Shown: positions 23,215 through 34,634, counted from the stretch's first letter. The stretch is DNA of 64,000 nucleotides from Pyronema omphalodes (GCA_024516155.1 JAJJXM010000003.1:620001-684000); one strand, 5' to 3'. Made by a program: numbers and translations. The notes: a model not told the origin generated them from the sequence alone.

Positions 23215-24822
23215 ATGCTTTGTACCCGCATGGTACCATCTCGAGCATCATCGCTTAGAACTCAACTTGCTTCTATCCCCGTGTCACGACTTCGAGATCA
23301 CTATTTATCACCTCGTATTCACCAGTGTTACTCAACAAACACACAGCCGAACACCAGCTACGTCATGTCTAACATCCCATCCACCGGCTCTGGTACTTCC
23401 ACCCCATCCACGCTCAATCCTACTGCCTTACTAGGTTTCTCCGGCGCATCCTCTTACGATAACTATCGACCTTCCTACAACCCTATCGCTTTTTCTCATC
23501 TTCTTTCCCAGCTCAACCTCGCCGGACGAAAGAATGCAAAGATCTTGGAAATTGCAGCAGGAACGGGCAAGTTCACAAAGTTGCTTTCTGAAAGGGAGGA
23601 AGAGTTCCAAATCTTGGCTACCGAGCCGCATGGGGATATGATTAAGGTCCTTAGAGAGAAGGAGCTAAGAGGAGTGGAGGTTAGGGAGGGGACGGCTTAT
23701 GAGATTCCATGTGATAAGGGATGGGCTGAGGCAATTGTTGTGGCTCAGGTACGTGGGATTTTTTGATACTTGATTTTTTTTTTTGATTTTTTTTTTTCTG
23801 TTTGGAGGGGAGGGGAAAATAAAGAATAGGTGATGAGTGATGAGTAATGATGTATTATGGTACAGAGAACGTGGACATTGTGGGTGTGGTGTGGGTGTGG
23901 TGGGGGTCATACCATTCGTGCTTCACAAGAAGATATCCCATTATCGAAAAGTGGGGTGGCATATCAGAAGAAAAAGTTTGAGATGAGGAAGAGGATGATT
24001 AATACTCTGCTTGCTTCAAGTATCAAAATTCCTTGATTACTGTGCTTGAAAGGCCGGATTACTCACCCCATCTCCTATAATTTCGTAGGCGTTCATAGCC
24101 AATGACTTACCCCACCTTCCCTCTTCCCCTTGATTTTCGCTTCTTTTTTTTCCTCAATTTTTTGTGCGAATCGGTGACAAATTGCTTACTATTCAATTCA
24201 TCTAGGCATTTCACTGGTCAGTCTACCCACCCTCGTGAAAATTGAAATCTCTTTTCCAATCTCCCTCACATTGCTGTTAACTAATCCTCCCAGGTTCGCC
24301 GATTCCACCTCCCTCTTCTCCTTTCTATCACCCCTCATATCCGGCGGTAGTCTCGGTTTCATATGGAACGTAGAAGACTACAATCAGACCCGTACCTTTG
24401 CAACCGCCACTGACTGGGAGGGTAAACTCCGAGACTTGAACTGGGAATATACCCGTGACAGTGTTCCTCGTTACAAAGACGAGAAATGGCGTGTAGCTTT
24501 TGATAGTGATGTGGCGAAGGAGAAATGGGGACCTTTGGGGGAACGGTTGGTTAGGGAAAAGGTTTACTTGAGTGAGGAGGGATTGTGGAGGCGGATGGCA
24601 ACTTTGAGTAATATTGCGAATTTGGGGGAGGGGGATAAAATGGTATGTTATAATATCTCCAGTGATATGGGGATAGAAAAGAATATAGACTGACTATAGA
24701 TCTAGGAAATGAAAGCAAAGTTCGATGAGATCATCAAGAACGCAACAGATATGGTAAGGAATGAAAAGGGGGAGTTAGAGGTGCATTCTACCTGCCATGT
24801 GGCTTGGACAAGAAAGCAGTAG
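23215..24822 (+). CDS. SAM-dependent class I methyltransferase with an 11-nt microexon (336 aa)
   Basis: Exons: 23215-23748, 24206-24216 (GCATTTCACTG), 24294-24642 and 24706-24822. Motif I is plain at about 109-121 (KILEIAAGTGKFT), followed by the acidic ribose-binding residue in LATEPHGDMI (Glu137). The microexon supplies AFHW in front of the F..ST block that continues into exon 3 (GSLGFIWNVEDYNQ). Such proteins resemble fungal Methyltransf_11/25 enzymes; substrate unknown. The first 50 residues are Arg/Ser-rich without acids (MLCTRMVPSRASSLRTQ), like a mitochondrial presequence. A second Met at 51 (23365) could give a cytosolic form. Intron 1 is 457 nt, long for this genome. Confidence 0.85.
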
Positions 24823-26108
24823 GCCGTCATATGTAGACTCGTATAGATGTAGGGCTTTGTGTAATTTAACCTTAGATGGTAGCACATAGACACGGGGCTT
24901 GAGAGGTAGTGCATTTATAGCGCCAAATTTACCAACAGGATGAATTGGGTGATATTACGAGTGAGAAAATATGAACATAAAAGTCTAGCAATGATGGCTA
25001 TTTATTTTGCTCGGGATATTATTACTCCATTGAGAGTAAAATATTATAATTACTGTAGGCTGACAAAGGCCTGAGAGGCTTATGTAGGATAAAGAAACTA
25101 AAAGAAATGCATGATTGTGAAGTATATGGTCCACAGAAAATCACTCGAAAAAGCTGATCTCCAGTATCGCATTAAAAAAAACCATCGAATAAGTGTTTAT
25201 TTTGTTTCAATAAATATTGAAGAAAATGTATATATGTGTGTAATGAATATCTGAATAGAATACATGAAGGATAAAGCACAAGGATTCTACCAGTCTACTA
25301 GGTTGCGCCGTTCTCTACCTCCGTCCCGTATATAGAAGTATAAATCTTCATATGGCCTGTGCACTTACCGTACAGGTAAAGTATACTGTATGAATTTTTA
25401 ATTCTTGCATACGATGTTGTAGCCTGTTCGTGTTATAGGTTTTGGGGTTAACTTAATTTTGCGACATGAAAAAGTGGGGGAGGATAAGATGGCTATAGAC
25501 AAGGATGGAATATTCCTGCGGACGAAAAGAGAAGCATCGTCGGAAAAGCTCGAACTGGAAGAACTCGAGAGAAATTCATTGCTTTATAGGGGCTCAAATT
25601 CAGAATCAATCAAAGGTTTATTTGAGGATATGATAGATATCTCTAAATACTGGGCAATCACTCGGAGTATTCACAGCGTTTATATATATTGTCTTTGGAC
25701 GACATCGAAAAACAATCAATCATTCATAGGATACCACAGAATCCAAAGCCTAATAGTAATCTTAACTCCATCTGTTATTGCAACCAACCCCAATTGTAAT
25801 CCTACATCTACGTCTACCCGAAATCCTGATTATAACCACAAGACTAATCCAGTCCTAAATATAACAATTCAACTAATCTTCTCCTGTGATATTTTCTCTG
25901 ACCTAACAGCACAGTAACGCGCGTGACCTGTGATTGATTCTCTCCATTGAATTATTAGTATTACGAAAGCTGTAGTATAATAGGTAGAACTTTTCAGTTG
26001 ACTCACAAGATAAATTGCAAATAACTTCAATAATCAAACTCATCAAAAACGCAAGCCCACGACTCGCTACATACCCTCAAGCGAATTCTCTTCCGTTCTA
26101 TTGTAGAC
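24823..26108. other. AT-rich intergenic region
   Basis: No supported gene. A 152-codon plus-strand frame at 25459-25917 starts with a charged stretch, but its second half is low-complexity Asn/Thr/Ile sequence, and there is no family match. Confidence 0.4.
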
Positions 26109-26550
26109 GGGACCCAGGTCAACCGCTACCCCACGTTCCGAGAAACCCTTTGCTAACTTTCCCACCCACTGCCTCCATAGCGGCATCGTCAGAGCAGTGA
26201 CTCGTCACGTTTAGTAGTTGGCATTCCCAAGTACCGTGAATACACGTTAAGAGATTTCCTGAGCAGTAGAGCGAGCGGGATCGATGTTGGACATGGATAC
26301 ACTTCGGATTCCCTGACTTGAGTCATTGCTTCTAACAAACAAACATCGTGACGGGACAAACAGTCTCAGTACTACGTAGCCACTCAAGCAAAGTATCTTA
26401 GTCGTATCGGAATACGAACCCAGGTTGACCGCCACCGACCGATCAGAGAGACTCTTTGCTAACTTTCCCACCCATTGCCTCCATATCGGCATCGTCAGAG
26501 CAGTAACCCATCACAGTTGGTGGCAAATCTCCCCACGAATCGTGGATAGA
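26109..26550. repeat. Pair of diverged direct repeats (~136 bp each)
   Basis: Copy A (26109-26244) and copy B (26415-26550) are in direct orientation, 306 bp apart start to start. A core of about 50 bp, from CTTTGCTAACTTTCCCACCC to GGCATCGTCAGAGCAGT, differs at only two positions. The flanks are clearly related but more diverged. Confidence 0.8.
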
Positions 26551-26672
26551 CAATTCGATATTGCCGAAGTGGTAGAGCATGAGATGGATGTCACAAATAG
26601 TCCTAGAATGTCTTGAAAGTGTTGTCAGCATTGCAATATTCATTCGGAGCGTAAAGTAGAACAAAACAACCA

Positions 26673-27128
26673 TCAAGTGAAACAGAGGGGGAAAGATGAA
26701 ATACATACCTCTGGTGGGGACTGATTGTTAAATTGGTGGAAGATAGATGGAGATGTGGTTGTATTGCTGGGAAGGAAGATAGTCTCCGATGGAAACCTGA
26801 CGGGACTGTATATATCGCCTGGATCTACCTGTGGCATATGTAGACCGTTACCGACCTCTAGCTTATGCAGCGGACCCTGTATCCATTCTTCCATCTCTAC
26901 CACTACATCTTACGTTGCCGGACTCTTCGTGTAATTCCTGCGTACTGTCACCCCTTCACCTTCAAGCTCTTTGTGTCGCCTTCGTACTAATTCCTTAATT
27001 ATCTGATTTATCGAATTTTGCACTGAAAGTTCCAAGTTTCGATGAGTCAGGGAGGCTAGAGGGGTTATAGATATAGCGCGTATTGTATTTTCTGCAGACT
27101 TGGAGTATATTGGTATTGATCGATGCAT
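26673..27128 (-). pseudogene. Gene relic interrupted by one in-frame TAA
   Basis: One minus-strand frame runs from an ATG at 27128 to about 26706 with a single in-frame TAA just after ..NYTKSPAT. Both halves look protein-like (NSINQIIKELVRRRHKELEG and QVDPGDIYSPVRFPSETI). The second half ends NNQSPPE exactly at a good GTATGT donor. The family is not recognised. Low-to-moderate confidence that this is a former gene rather than chance. Confidence 0.35.
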
Positions 27129-27588
27129 CAGGATATCAGAATATTAAGATATCAGCACCGATCTCCTTTAACGAGAGTATAAGATGGCTCCATTGATTCG
27201 CAGACTTCCCAAGAAAAATTGTAATAATAGATGAACACCCATCCAGCCACAGAATATTTCTTCAATGCTTCAATTCCTCCAGAGTCCAGCTACCTTATCA
27301 ATACCTTATCGATGCCAAGTTGTAGCTATATAACCTGCGGGCTGCATACTACACTCATAATACACAGCCCATGTACTCACAGCTGTCCCGACAGCTCGGC
27401 GCACAGCACCCAAAAAAAAACTTTAAAAACGAAAGATTACAAATCCTAAATCCCAAAATGAACGCCTATATACATGCAATAACCAAGAATGCAGGTATAA
27501 AATTTTCAATGTGTTTTACGGCCACGACTAGCGGGGACGTTGATGTTTTAGATAGTCACCCGCAGTCATCCACAGTCGCCCTCAGTCA

Positions 27589-28763
27589 CTACGCCAACTC
27601 CGCCGTATTCTTCGCTACTCCGGGTCTATGTGCTGTTCCTTGTGGTAATTCAGCTAGAAATGTATTAGCTTCTTATAATCCTATACGTAATCAAAGTGCA
27701 AGTGAACATACCCATACCCAGAGTTCTCGGTGGCGATCCACTCAGTTCTCCATACCCATATTCTTGTGGCGGTGGTGATGGAGATTGTGAACCATACCCA
27801 CGATCATAATCCATTGCAGGATCTTCTACTTCCGATCTGTATCCTCCATAATCCGGGGAGGGACTTCTTTTCTTATACCCCGGACCAATCGGAGGGGGTG
27901 CAGGGGCTACAACACCTCTGTATCCACTTTTATCCTGCTGCTGCTGCATTTCCCATTGATCATTCCTCTGATTTCCAGCATGTCCTACAGCACCGCCACT
28001 CTGCATACCCGGAGCCGCCATGGGAGCAAAGAAGTTATCGTCAACTGCCACATTCTTATTCTTTCTCTTTTTCCGACAGCAGAGAAAATAACAGCCCATG
28101 AAAACTGCGGCCAAAACACCAGCACCACCTACGGAAGCGGCTACTACAACGACTTTAGAAATTGGTTTGGATTCATCTTTGGGGGCGGTGTTGGTTGGGA
28201 TTAGGGCTGCTGTGTTCAAAGTGCTCTTTGGAGTAGTGGTGGGACTTCCGGGAGCAGTGGGAACGATGGCGGTGGGAGCCGCTGCTGGTGGCGTGAAGGC
28301 TGGGTTTTGTGCAGTTGAGGTTATGACAACAGTTTGCACTTTATCTGAATGCTTGTGTCAGTGGGAATTTTATTGGTAAGAGAAGGGATAGATATATACC
28401 AGCTCCAGTTTGAGTTACAATTACTTCGATTACAGAGGGAGGATTTGACTTAGGGGCTTCCACAATCGGGTTTGGAGGTTGTACAGGGTTTTGAGTGACT
28501 GGAGGTACGACTGGAGGTATGACCGGGGTTGGTCCTGGAGGTTCTACGACAACTGGATTTTCGGGGTTTGGGGGATCCACAATCGGAGTCGGAGTCGGAG
28601 TGGAAGGATCTGGAGTTGGAGTTGGAGCTGGAGTCGTATTTGGATCAGGAGTTACGGGCTCCGGTGCTGATTCCTGGGGTTTCGGGGCCGCTGCGGCGAT
28701 GGTTGCTAGCAATAGCAGCAGTATGGCCGCATACCATGTTGTTTTCGACGTCCGGAATTGCAT
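27589..28763 (-). CDS. Single-pass membrane protein with Pro/Thr-rich ectodomain, sensor-like (353 aa)
   Basis: Exons: 28400-28763, 27712-28344 and 27589-27653. The N-terminus is a clear signal peptide (MQFRTSKTTWYAAILLLLLATIAAAA). About 155 residues of Pro/Thr/Ser-rich, likely O-glycosylated ectodomain follow. One membrane helix lies at about 186-210 (VVVVAASVGGAGVLAAVFMG), then a CCRKKRKNK stop-transfer and a Gly/Tyr/Pro-rich cytosolic tail. This resembles cell-wall sensors (WSC/Mid2-like) in layout, but no WSC cysteine domain is present. The third exon is inferred: a GTATGT donor, CTAAT branch and TAG acceptor replace a weak read-through end by AELPQGTAHRPGVAKNTAELA; an alternative donor 6 nt earlier is possible. 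Confidence 0.8.
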
Positions 28764-29821
28764 GACAGCTGGCGATTCAAATAATCGAACTCAAAACTCA
28801 GAAATCCTCAAAGCGAAGCGCGAGACGGGAAATTTATGAGCTTATATCCCCTTCTTCCGCCCCAGCAAAAAGAAAGTCCCTGGTTTGCTATCCATTGGTT
28901 ACGGGTGAGTTGTCGACCAGGCTGGCAGTGGCTGTTACTTGCTGTTGCTGCGGTCTTGAAGCGGGTTCAGCTGTGGCGCTAAGCTGATTGAAGCTTAGGG
29001 GGACAGGGTTTGAGGAAAAAATAGAAGCGGTCGTGTATGAGAAGAGCGCTGAGGGGATGCCTTAGAAGAGAGATTTATTGCCAAGACGGAGCACTGAGAG
29101 GCCTGAGAGATCTGATGTGGAAATTGTATTCTTCTCCACTCGTCAAAGTCCCTATTTCGGCACGACCTGAAGAAATTCGATGCCGAACTGTCTATTTAAT
29201 ACGGCCCATGCAAATTGAACTACAGCCAGGAGAGTAAGCTCATCACAGTTTTTGCTCGTCAAAATAGACAGACAGCGATGTCGGATGATCTTCATATTCC
29301 TACACTGCGGGACCTACAGTTCTACAACGACGCGCGCAACTTTAGTTTCATGTGTGAGCTTTGATTTGAAGCTTTACGCGCATCGCATGAGAATGATCTA
29401 CATGCGTTGCAGCCACGACTCCTCATTGCATATTTCATCTGTAATGCGTAAGTTTTTCCGCTGTATGTTTCCCCACAGAATGTCGTTCCGAAATTCCTGT
29501 ACTGTACATATACATACAATGCTTGATAGCTGTGAGGGCGATTACTTGGCTGTGGAAATTAACTTCTTCTACACCGCGTCGAAGCCATGAAGCTTAAGAT
29601 CTTTAGGTTTCTTTAAATTCCCTTTTCCCATTAAAACATCCGAATTGAAGAAGAATCTACTAGAATTACGCAACAGGTTTTATCAAGTGGCGAGCGGGCA
29701 AGCCTCAGTACCAACAGCACGTGCTCTCCAAACGTTGCCGCTGCTCTTCGTGATGCGCGCGATAGCGACGACCCCCGGGTCTGGAGCCGGGACCAAAATA
29801 AGCCGCGCGATGATCGGGGCT
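28764..29821. other. Intergenic region upstream of the sensor-like gene
   Basis: The region presumably contains the promoter of the minus-strand gene. No supported coding sequence, RNA gene or repeat is seen. Confidence 0.4.
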
Positions 29822-29890
29822 AGGCAAAGCCCAGCAAAGCCCGGCGACGCCCGGCGACACCAGACAAAGTCAGGCAAAGTCAGGTGCAGA
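29822..29890. repeat. 10-bp GC-rich tandem repeat
   Basis: Six to seven consecutive 10-bp units of the type AGGCAAAGCC / CGGCGACGCC / AGACAAAGTC occur in a locally GC-rich island (about 29750-29890) amid AT-rich surroundings. Confidence 0.65.
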
Positions 29891-31383
29891 ACCGGAGAGG
29901 AAGGGAAAGAAGGAGAAGCCAGGAAAGACCGAAGAGGCCAGGAAGGGTGCAACAGAGCACAGTGCAACCCGATGAAGTCCGATGAAGTCTGACAATGCAA
30001 ACGATGAACTGATATTCCAAAGCTTGGGCATCACATAGGGAGCTTAGAAATCCCTTTTACAGCCCGTCACAGCCCGTCATGAAGCTATATCCAGATATAA
30101 TATCACCATAACGCCACATCATATTCCGGAAATCAATTTTACTCGAGCTTTCATCTCATGAGTTTAGCATGGTCATACGACAGCTTCCTGAAAGAACTCC
30201 AGCTTCGCACCATAGGCTTTAGATACGAAACCAAAACCCCGCTTCCTTTTGATCCCTGTTCTTGTACATAGCGCCTTAATTGTAATGACTACTTTGTGTA
30301 TAGATACTCCGAGTACATATGTATTTTGCTTCATTCCTCTCTAGTTTCTCCTATCCTGCCACTTCTCAAAAAATCCACAAACATTCGTATGTATAGCATC
30401 CAACCTACACTTTTTAAAACCATTCTCATATCTATAATCTCGGCCATCTCCTACATTACCCGCGGCACTAAGATACGATTCTCTTTGCACACACCACATT
30501 GTCCGTGCGCGATGGTATGGTGCAACTTCATTAAGTACATATTACTGACTATCAATGTATGTACGTACCCAAGTACCATAAAGCTGGGGCCTAAAGTATC
30601 CCAACCTGCCTCGCTTTCAAATAGATAAGATAATGCACAACACTTCTTAAAGCCGACAGCCTTCACTTGGCACTTCCTACTTGCTGTTTCCTACATACTT
30701 CCCACTTCCCACTTGCTTCTGCGCATTTCGCATTTCACACTTCACACTTCTTGCATCGTGAAAATAATGCAACAATGACCACATGGAATAGTCTAATTCG
30801 GTAAGTTCACGTTTTTTGTGCTGCAATGATGACAATCTTGTATCATATTGGTTAGTAGCATCCTCATACATAGGGAAATTGTTGTGTGACTCGTGTTTCG
30901 GTTGGTTCATGGAAGCGAAGGCTGAGCGTTTCTGTTTCTGTTGTGTAAGCTGTAGACAGTAGGAGGATACTCGTGCCAAGTAGTCTGAAAGCTGAACTGG
31001 AGTAAAGTGAAGTGAAGTTCAAAGGTGTTCAGAAAGAATTCATTCGCTCCTACATAGATAAAGTCTGAATCCTGAAGCTCGAAGTCCAAAGCCCAGAAAT
31101 TTGGAAATTTAGAAAATTGTTCATCCAAAGATGCAACATTTCTTCATTCAGCAGTAATTTTAAGCTACGACTTCAACTTGAAACTTGAAACTTCTTCACC
31201 CACTTCATCTCTATGATATCCAAAAAAATCAAAATCAAAAACCCCATCATCGACAAAAGCTACAAAGAGTTAGAACTTGAAGGGTGTTTGATTGCACAGT
31301 CTACAGAAAAATCCCAAACCAAAGGTTTGGGACTGTTTTCGTGAGTAAAAATGGGCTAAAACCTATGGCTATAGTGCAATAAA
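29891..31383. other. Intergenic region, low complexity
   Basis: No supported gene. Runs of CACTTC/CATTTC pyrimidine motifs lie at 30665-30750, and a duplicated CAGCCCGTCA at 30060-30080. Confidence 0.4.
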
Positions 31384-31578
31384 ATGCATCCTTATATCAA
31401 ACAACTCTCTTTCGCTACCACATTGTTCTTCGCCCAGTCCAGTCTTGTCCAGTCCGCCCCCCCCCCCCCCATCATCATCACCATCACCTCAATTGAATGC
31501 TTTTTTACTCAATATATACACAATTTCAACCCTCGCTGCTTACTTGCTGGCCTTATCACTCGAAATATCGAAGTATAA
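31384..31578 (+). CDS. Possible small secreted protein, 64 aa, split by a poly(C) tract
   Basis: A 64-codon frame opens with a good signal-peptide-like stretch (MHPYIKQLSFATTLFFAQSS) ending LVQSA, then four prolines encoded by a C14 homopolymer (31457-31470) and ITITSI. The remainder is not protein-like. Either this is a tiny secreted peptide or the start of a larger gene whose frame was lost by slippage in the C-run. No homolog is recognised. Confidence 0.2.
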   Translation: MHPYIKQLSFATTLFFAQSSLVQSAPPPPIIITITSIECFFTQYIHNFNPRCLLAGLITRNIEV

Positions 31579-31907
31579 AAATATCAAAATATAACAGTAT
31601 CGTGAATCTATGCGCATACTGGAGAACTTCCCGTGTCTCTATTGGGGGTGGATAGAGCAATCTCAGCTTCACTGACGAGCGTTCTATTAACTTTCTATAA
31701 TAGAGAATATGTTTTCGTGGTTAAATAGGCTCTCCCGTCTGTTGCTATAGAGCTACGGGAAGTACTCCACTCTACACATACTGATAGTGGATAGTGATAT
31801 CTCATGAATATAGTCACTTTTAGTTACGAGTCTCGTGCACAAGTGGTTGGTGACATTTCGTGTACGTAGATAAAATCTATGGAGATTGCTTAATTTTCAA
31901 GTTGTAG
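31579..31907. other. Intergenic sequence
   Basis: AT-rich spacer of 329 bp between the small frame and the coiled-coil pseudogene. Nothing recognisable. Confidence 0.4.
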
Positions 31908-32662
31908 TTAACTGTGGAAAGATCTTAAATTAGAGGGTGCCATGATCTCCGGGGAGGGAGATGCTAACTTTGCTGTGTGCTCGTCAAGTTTCTGTGTGAG
32001 GGCATCCACAGCAACTTTGAGGGTTGCCATTTCCGCTCTGGGGGCCTCATTCGCCTTGCGCAGTACAATGTTCTCAGACAACATTGCCTCCATCTACTTC
32101 AGGGTACCTTCTAACATATTGTTGAAGTGCTTGAGGTGTGAATTTGTACATTCATCCATCCGGGCAATTGAATCACGGATTTCTTGTGTTGCCTCCGAGG
32201 TACTATGGATATAATTCGTTATTTCTGTCGTCGTTTCATCCCATAGGATATCTGTTTTCGTCAGGGTTGCATTCGCTATCCGAACAACCTGAGAGAGTAG
32301 GACCTCGTCATCGAAATCTCCATTGTTGGTTCCATCGAGAGTAGAATTGGTCTCATCGAGAGGAAGGTCTCCAAGTGCGTGAAAGGCGTTGCCTAACTAT
32401 TATCATCTTTGGCATGATCAGGTGTGAACTGAATTCCAAGTTCTCGCATCTCACCTGATAGGATTCTGGGAGATTGCATACGACTGAGAGAAGCTGGTTC
32501 TTGGAGTAAATAGAGGGAAGAATCACCAGATGGGAGCGAAGGAGGAGATGGAGAAGGACAACTGGCACAGAATTCGTTGAATAGGACCATCCTTACACAA
32601 TATAGCGGAGTCGTGGAAGGATTAATCGGTAATAGTAAAAGACGCATTAGAGGAGGATTCAT
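31908..32662 (-). pseudogene. Coiled-coil protein gene with one premature TAG
   Basis: Exon A (about 32455-32662) ends ..SRMQSPRILS and joins, over a 62-nt intron (32393-32454, GTGAGA...TAG), to exon B (31908-32392) reading GNAFHALGDLPLDETNS. Exon B continues as a charged, heptad-like protein (TEITNYIHSTSEATQEIRDS) to LEGTLK, where TAG at 32094-32096 interrupts. The same frame resumes at the next codon with MEAMLSENIVLRKANE and a Leu/Ala heptad coiled coil to the terminal stop. A CAG-to-TAG change would explain the break. The family and true 5' end are unknown; a G24 tract lies just upstream at 32686-32709. Confidence 0.5.
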
Positions 32663-32685
32663 CAGTAGTGTCCATTAAAGTTAGC

Positions 32686-32709
32686 GGGGGGGGGGGGGGG
32701 GGGGGGGGG
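32686..32709. repeat. Poly(G) tract, G24
   Basis: Twenty-four consecutive G on the plus strand, the longest of five such tracts in the window. Length is likely unstable and subject to sequencing error. Confidence 0.9.
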
Positions 32710-32939
32710 AGGGCAGCTGCTCACTACCCTCGGCAATATTCCAGACTTGGAGACTGCACAAGTGGCATCGAGCGTTATTTTAGTGAGTCTAGGGGATAAC
32801 CCTTTTGGGTTTTCAAAAATTTGTGGATTTTTCCTGATCACACATGGTGATTTATAACAAACAATCGATACTGAATTTCAAAAAGCAGTCGATAAACACT
32901 GATATTAACCGTCATTCGGAGGATTCGTTGGTATGATTT

Positions 32940-33265
32940 GGTTGTATTCATTAGTTGAAGAAGAAAATGAGAAAGAAATCAAAATTGCTTGTGTTTTTTT
33001 CTGAGAGCATTAAAGGAAATTCCGAAAAAAGGGGATTATTATGATTACATAGGTTGTATTCATTAGTTGAAGAAGAAAATGAGAAAGAAATCAAAATTGC
33101 TTGTGTTTTTTTTTCTGAGAGCATTAAAGGAAATTCCGAAAAAAGGGGATTAGTATGATTACATAGGTTGTATTCATTAGTTGAAGAAGAAAATGAGAAA
33201 GAAATCAAAATTGCTTGTGTTTTTTTTTTCTGAGAGCATTAAAGGAAATTCCGAAAAAAAAGGGG
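32940..33265. repeat. Three tandem copies of a ~112-115-bp unit
   Basis: Units start at 32940, 33052 and 33166 with GGTTGTATTCATTAGTTGAA and end in GAAATTCCGAAAAAA. Copies are nearly identical apart from a T-run that grows from 7 to 9 to 10 and a TTAT/TTAG difference at the end. The third copy is truncated at its 3' end. Confidence 0.95.
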
Positions 33266-33744
33266 GAAGAGAAAAAATTGGCGTTGTTGGTAGTCTTTAG
33301 TAGTCTTTGTTGAGGAGAGTCATTGCGGTTATGTGAGGGGGGCCCATCACCTGTGTAAAGAAATGGAGATGGAGGTGACGAATTGATTTGATGGAGATCG
33401 AAGGTACAAGAAACAGGAGATTAAATAATCGGCTTGAAGTGGCCTCATCTTGGCCGATCAGCCGTACTCTCAAGCTAGTGACATGCGGGCAGACATGCTG
33501 CAGTCACGTTGTTCAGGTACATAGCCGCAGCGTGACAGGGGTCAGAGGCAGAATAGCATCCTCCCCCCCCCCCCCCCCCCACGCCAACCTTTTCACCACC
33601 TTGTGACAAAAATATAATTAATTTCCTCAAGAAAACTGATAGAATTGAACTTAGCAAGCAATTCTTGGATGTCGCAATTAAATTTGGAGGTATTGTTGTG
33701 GAGCTGAAAAGTCGGGAAGATCACCTACAGTTTTCATGTGCGGC
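33266..33744. other. Intergenic sequence with a C18 tract
   Basis: No gene is supported. C18 lies at 33563-33580. Confidence 0.5.
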
Positions 33745-33992
33745 CATGGTGGCTCACGGCATTAAAACGTGGAAACACGGTGGGAGGAATCTAAATTACA
33801 TAATCACATCTTATTTTCACTAAAACAAATTTCATGTCATCTAACCGAGTGTATCGTCTAACCGAGTATATCATCCAACATGTTAGATCTCGGCAATCTG
33901 GTATTCTAGTATTTCGTATCTTCACCCTTGATTTCTACACAATCCCATATATTCCGTATATTCCGATTTCGCAATTCTACTGCAGCATAACT
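33745..33992 (+). repeat. Dispersed repeat, left copy
   Basis: Begins near GGCTCACGGCATTAAAACG and ends near TTCTACTGCAGCA. It is related in direct orientation to 37345-37608. Many of the differences are C/T or G/A transitions, and the copies also differ by small insertions. Identity of the parental element is unknown. Confidence 0.75.
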
Positions 33993-34160
33993 GGAGAAAA
34001 TATTTTTCTCAATGAAGATAGTTCTTATATTCTGGTAAGAGTTTTTTCTGGGTTTCTGGGGGTTTCAGGGTGGACAAGGTTACAAGATTCACAAATGTAC
34101 AGATTCACAGATTCGCTACAATGCATACGATTCAAGAAAAAATCTCCTTTATTCACTCAA

Positions 34161-34438
34161 AAAACAAAAACAAAAACAACCAGAAACAAAAACAAAAACA
34201 AAAACAAAAACAAAAACAAAAACAAAAACAAAAACAAAAACAAAAACAAAAACAAAAACAAAAACAAAAACAAAAACAAAAACAAAAACAAAAACAAAAA
34301 CAAAACAAAAACAAAAACAAAAACAAAAACAAAAACAAAAACAAAAACAAAAACAAAAACAAAACAAAAACAAAAACAAAAACAAAAACAAAAACAAAAA
34401 CAAAAACAAAAACAAAAACAAAAACAAAAACAAAAACA
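34161..34438. repeat. (CAAAAA)n hexanucleotide microsatellite
   Basis: About 45 near-perfect units over 278 bp. Two 5-bp units (CAAAA) at 34301-34305 and 34360-34364 lie exactly 59 bp apart. Long frames in the region are artefacts of this repeat. It is followed by GACCAGC heptamers (34441-34460) and AAAAAGAAGC units to 34530. Confidence 0.97.
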
Positions 34439-34634
34439 ATGACCAGCGACCAGCGACCAGACTCCAAGACAAAAGGTTACAAAAAGAAGCAAAAAGAAGC
34501 AAAAGAAAGCAAAAAGAAGCAAAAAGAAAAGAAAATCCCCTTTATAACCCAAACTCCAATCCCAATCCCGATCCCAATTCTAACTTAATTCCAACCAAAC
34601 TCCAATTCCAAGGACAACGAAAACAACTATTCCT

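Noticed and set aside
25459..25917. 152-codon plus-strand frame
   Set aside because: The first half is charged and plausible, but the second half is Asn/Thr/Ile low complexity; no splice pattern or family supports it.
32951..33208. 85-codon minus-strand frame with a repeated SFSSSTNEYNLCNH segment
   Set aside because: It is produced by the 112-bp tandem repeat; no start context or continuation outside the repeat.
34149..34588. Four long frames of alternating Lys/Asn/Gln or Phe/Val/Cys residues on both strands
   Set aside because: They are translations of the (CAAAAA)n microsatellite and have no non-repeat domain.
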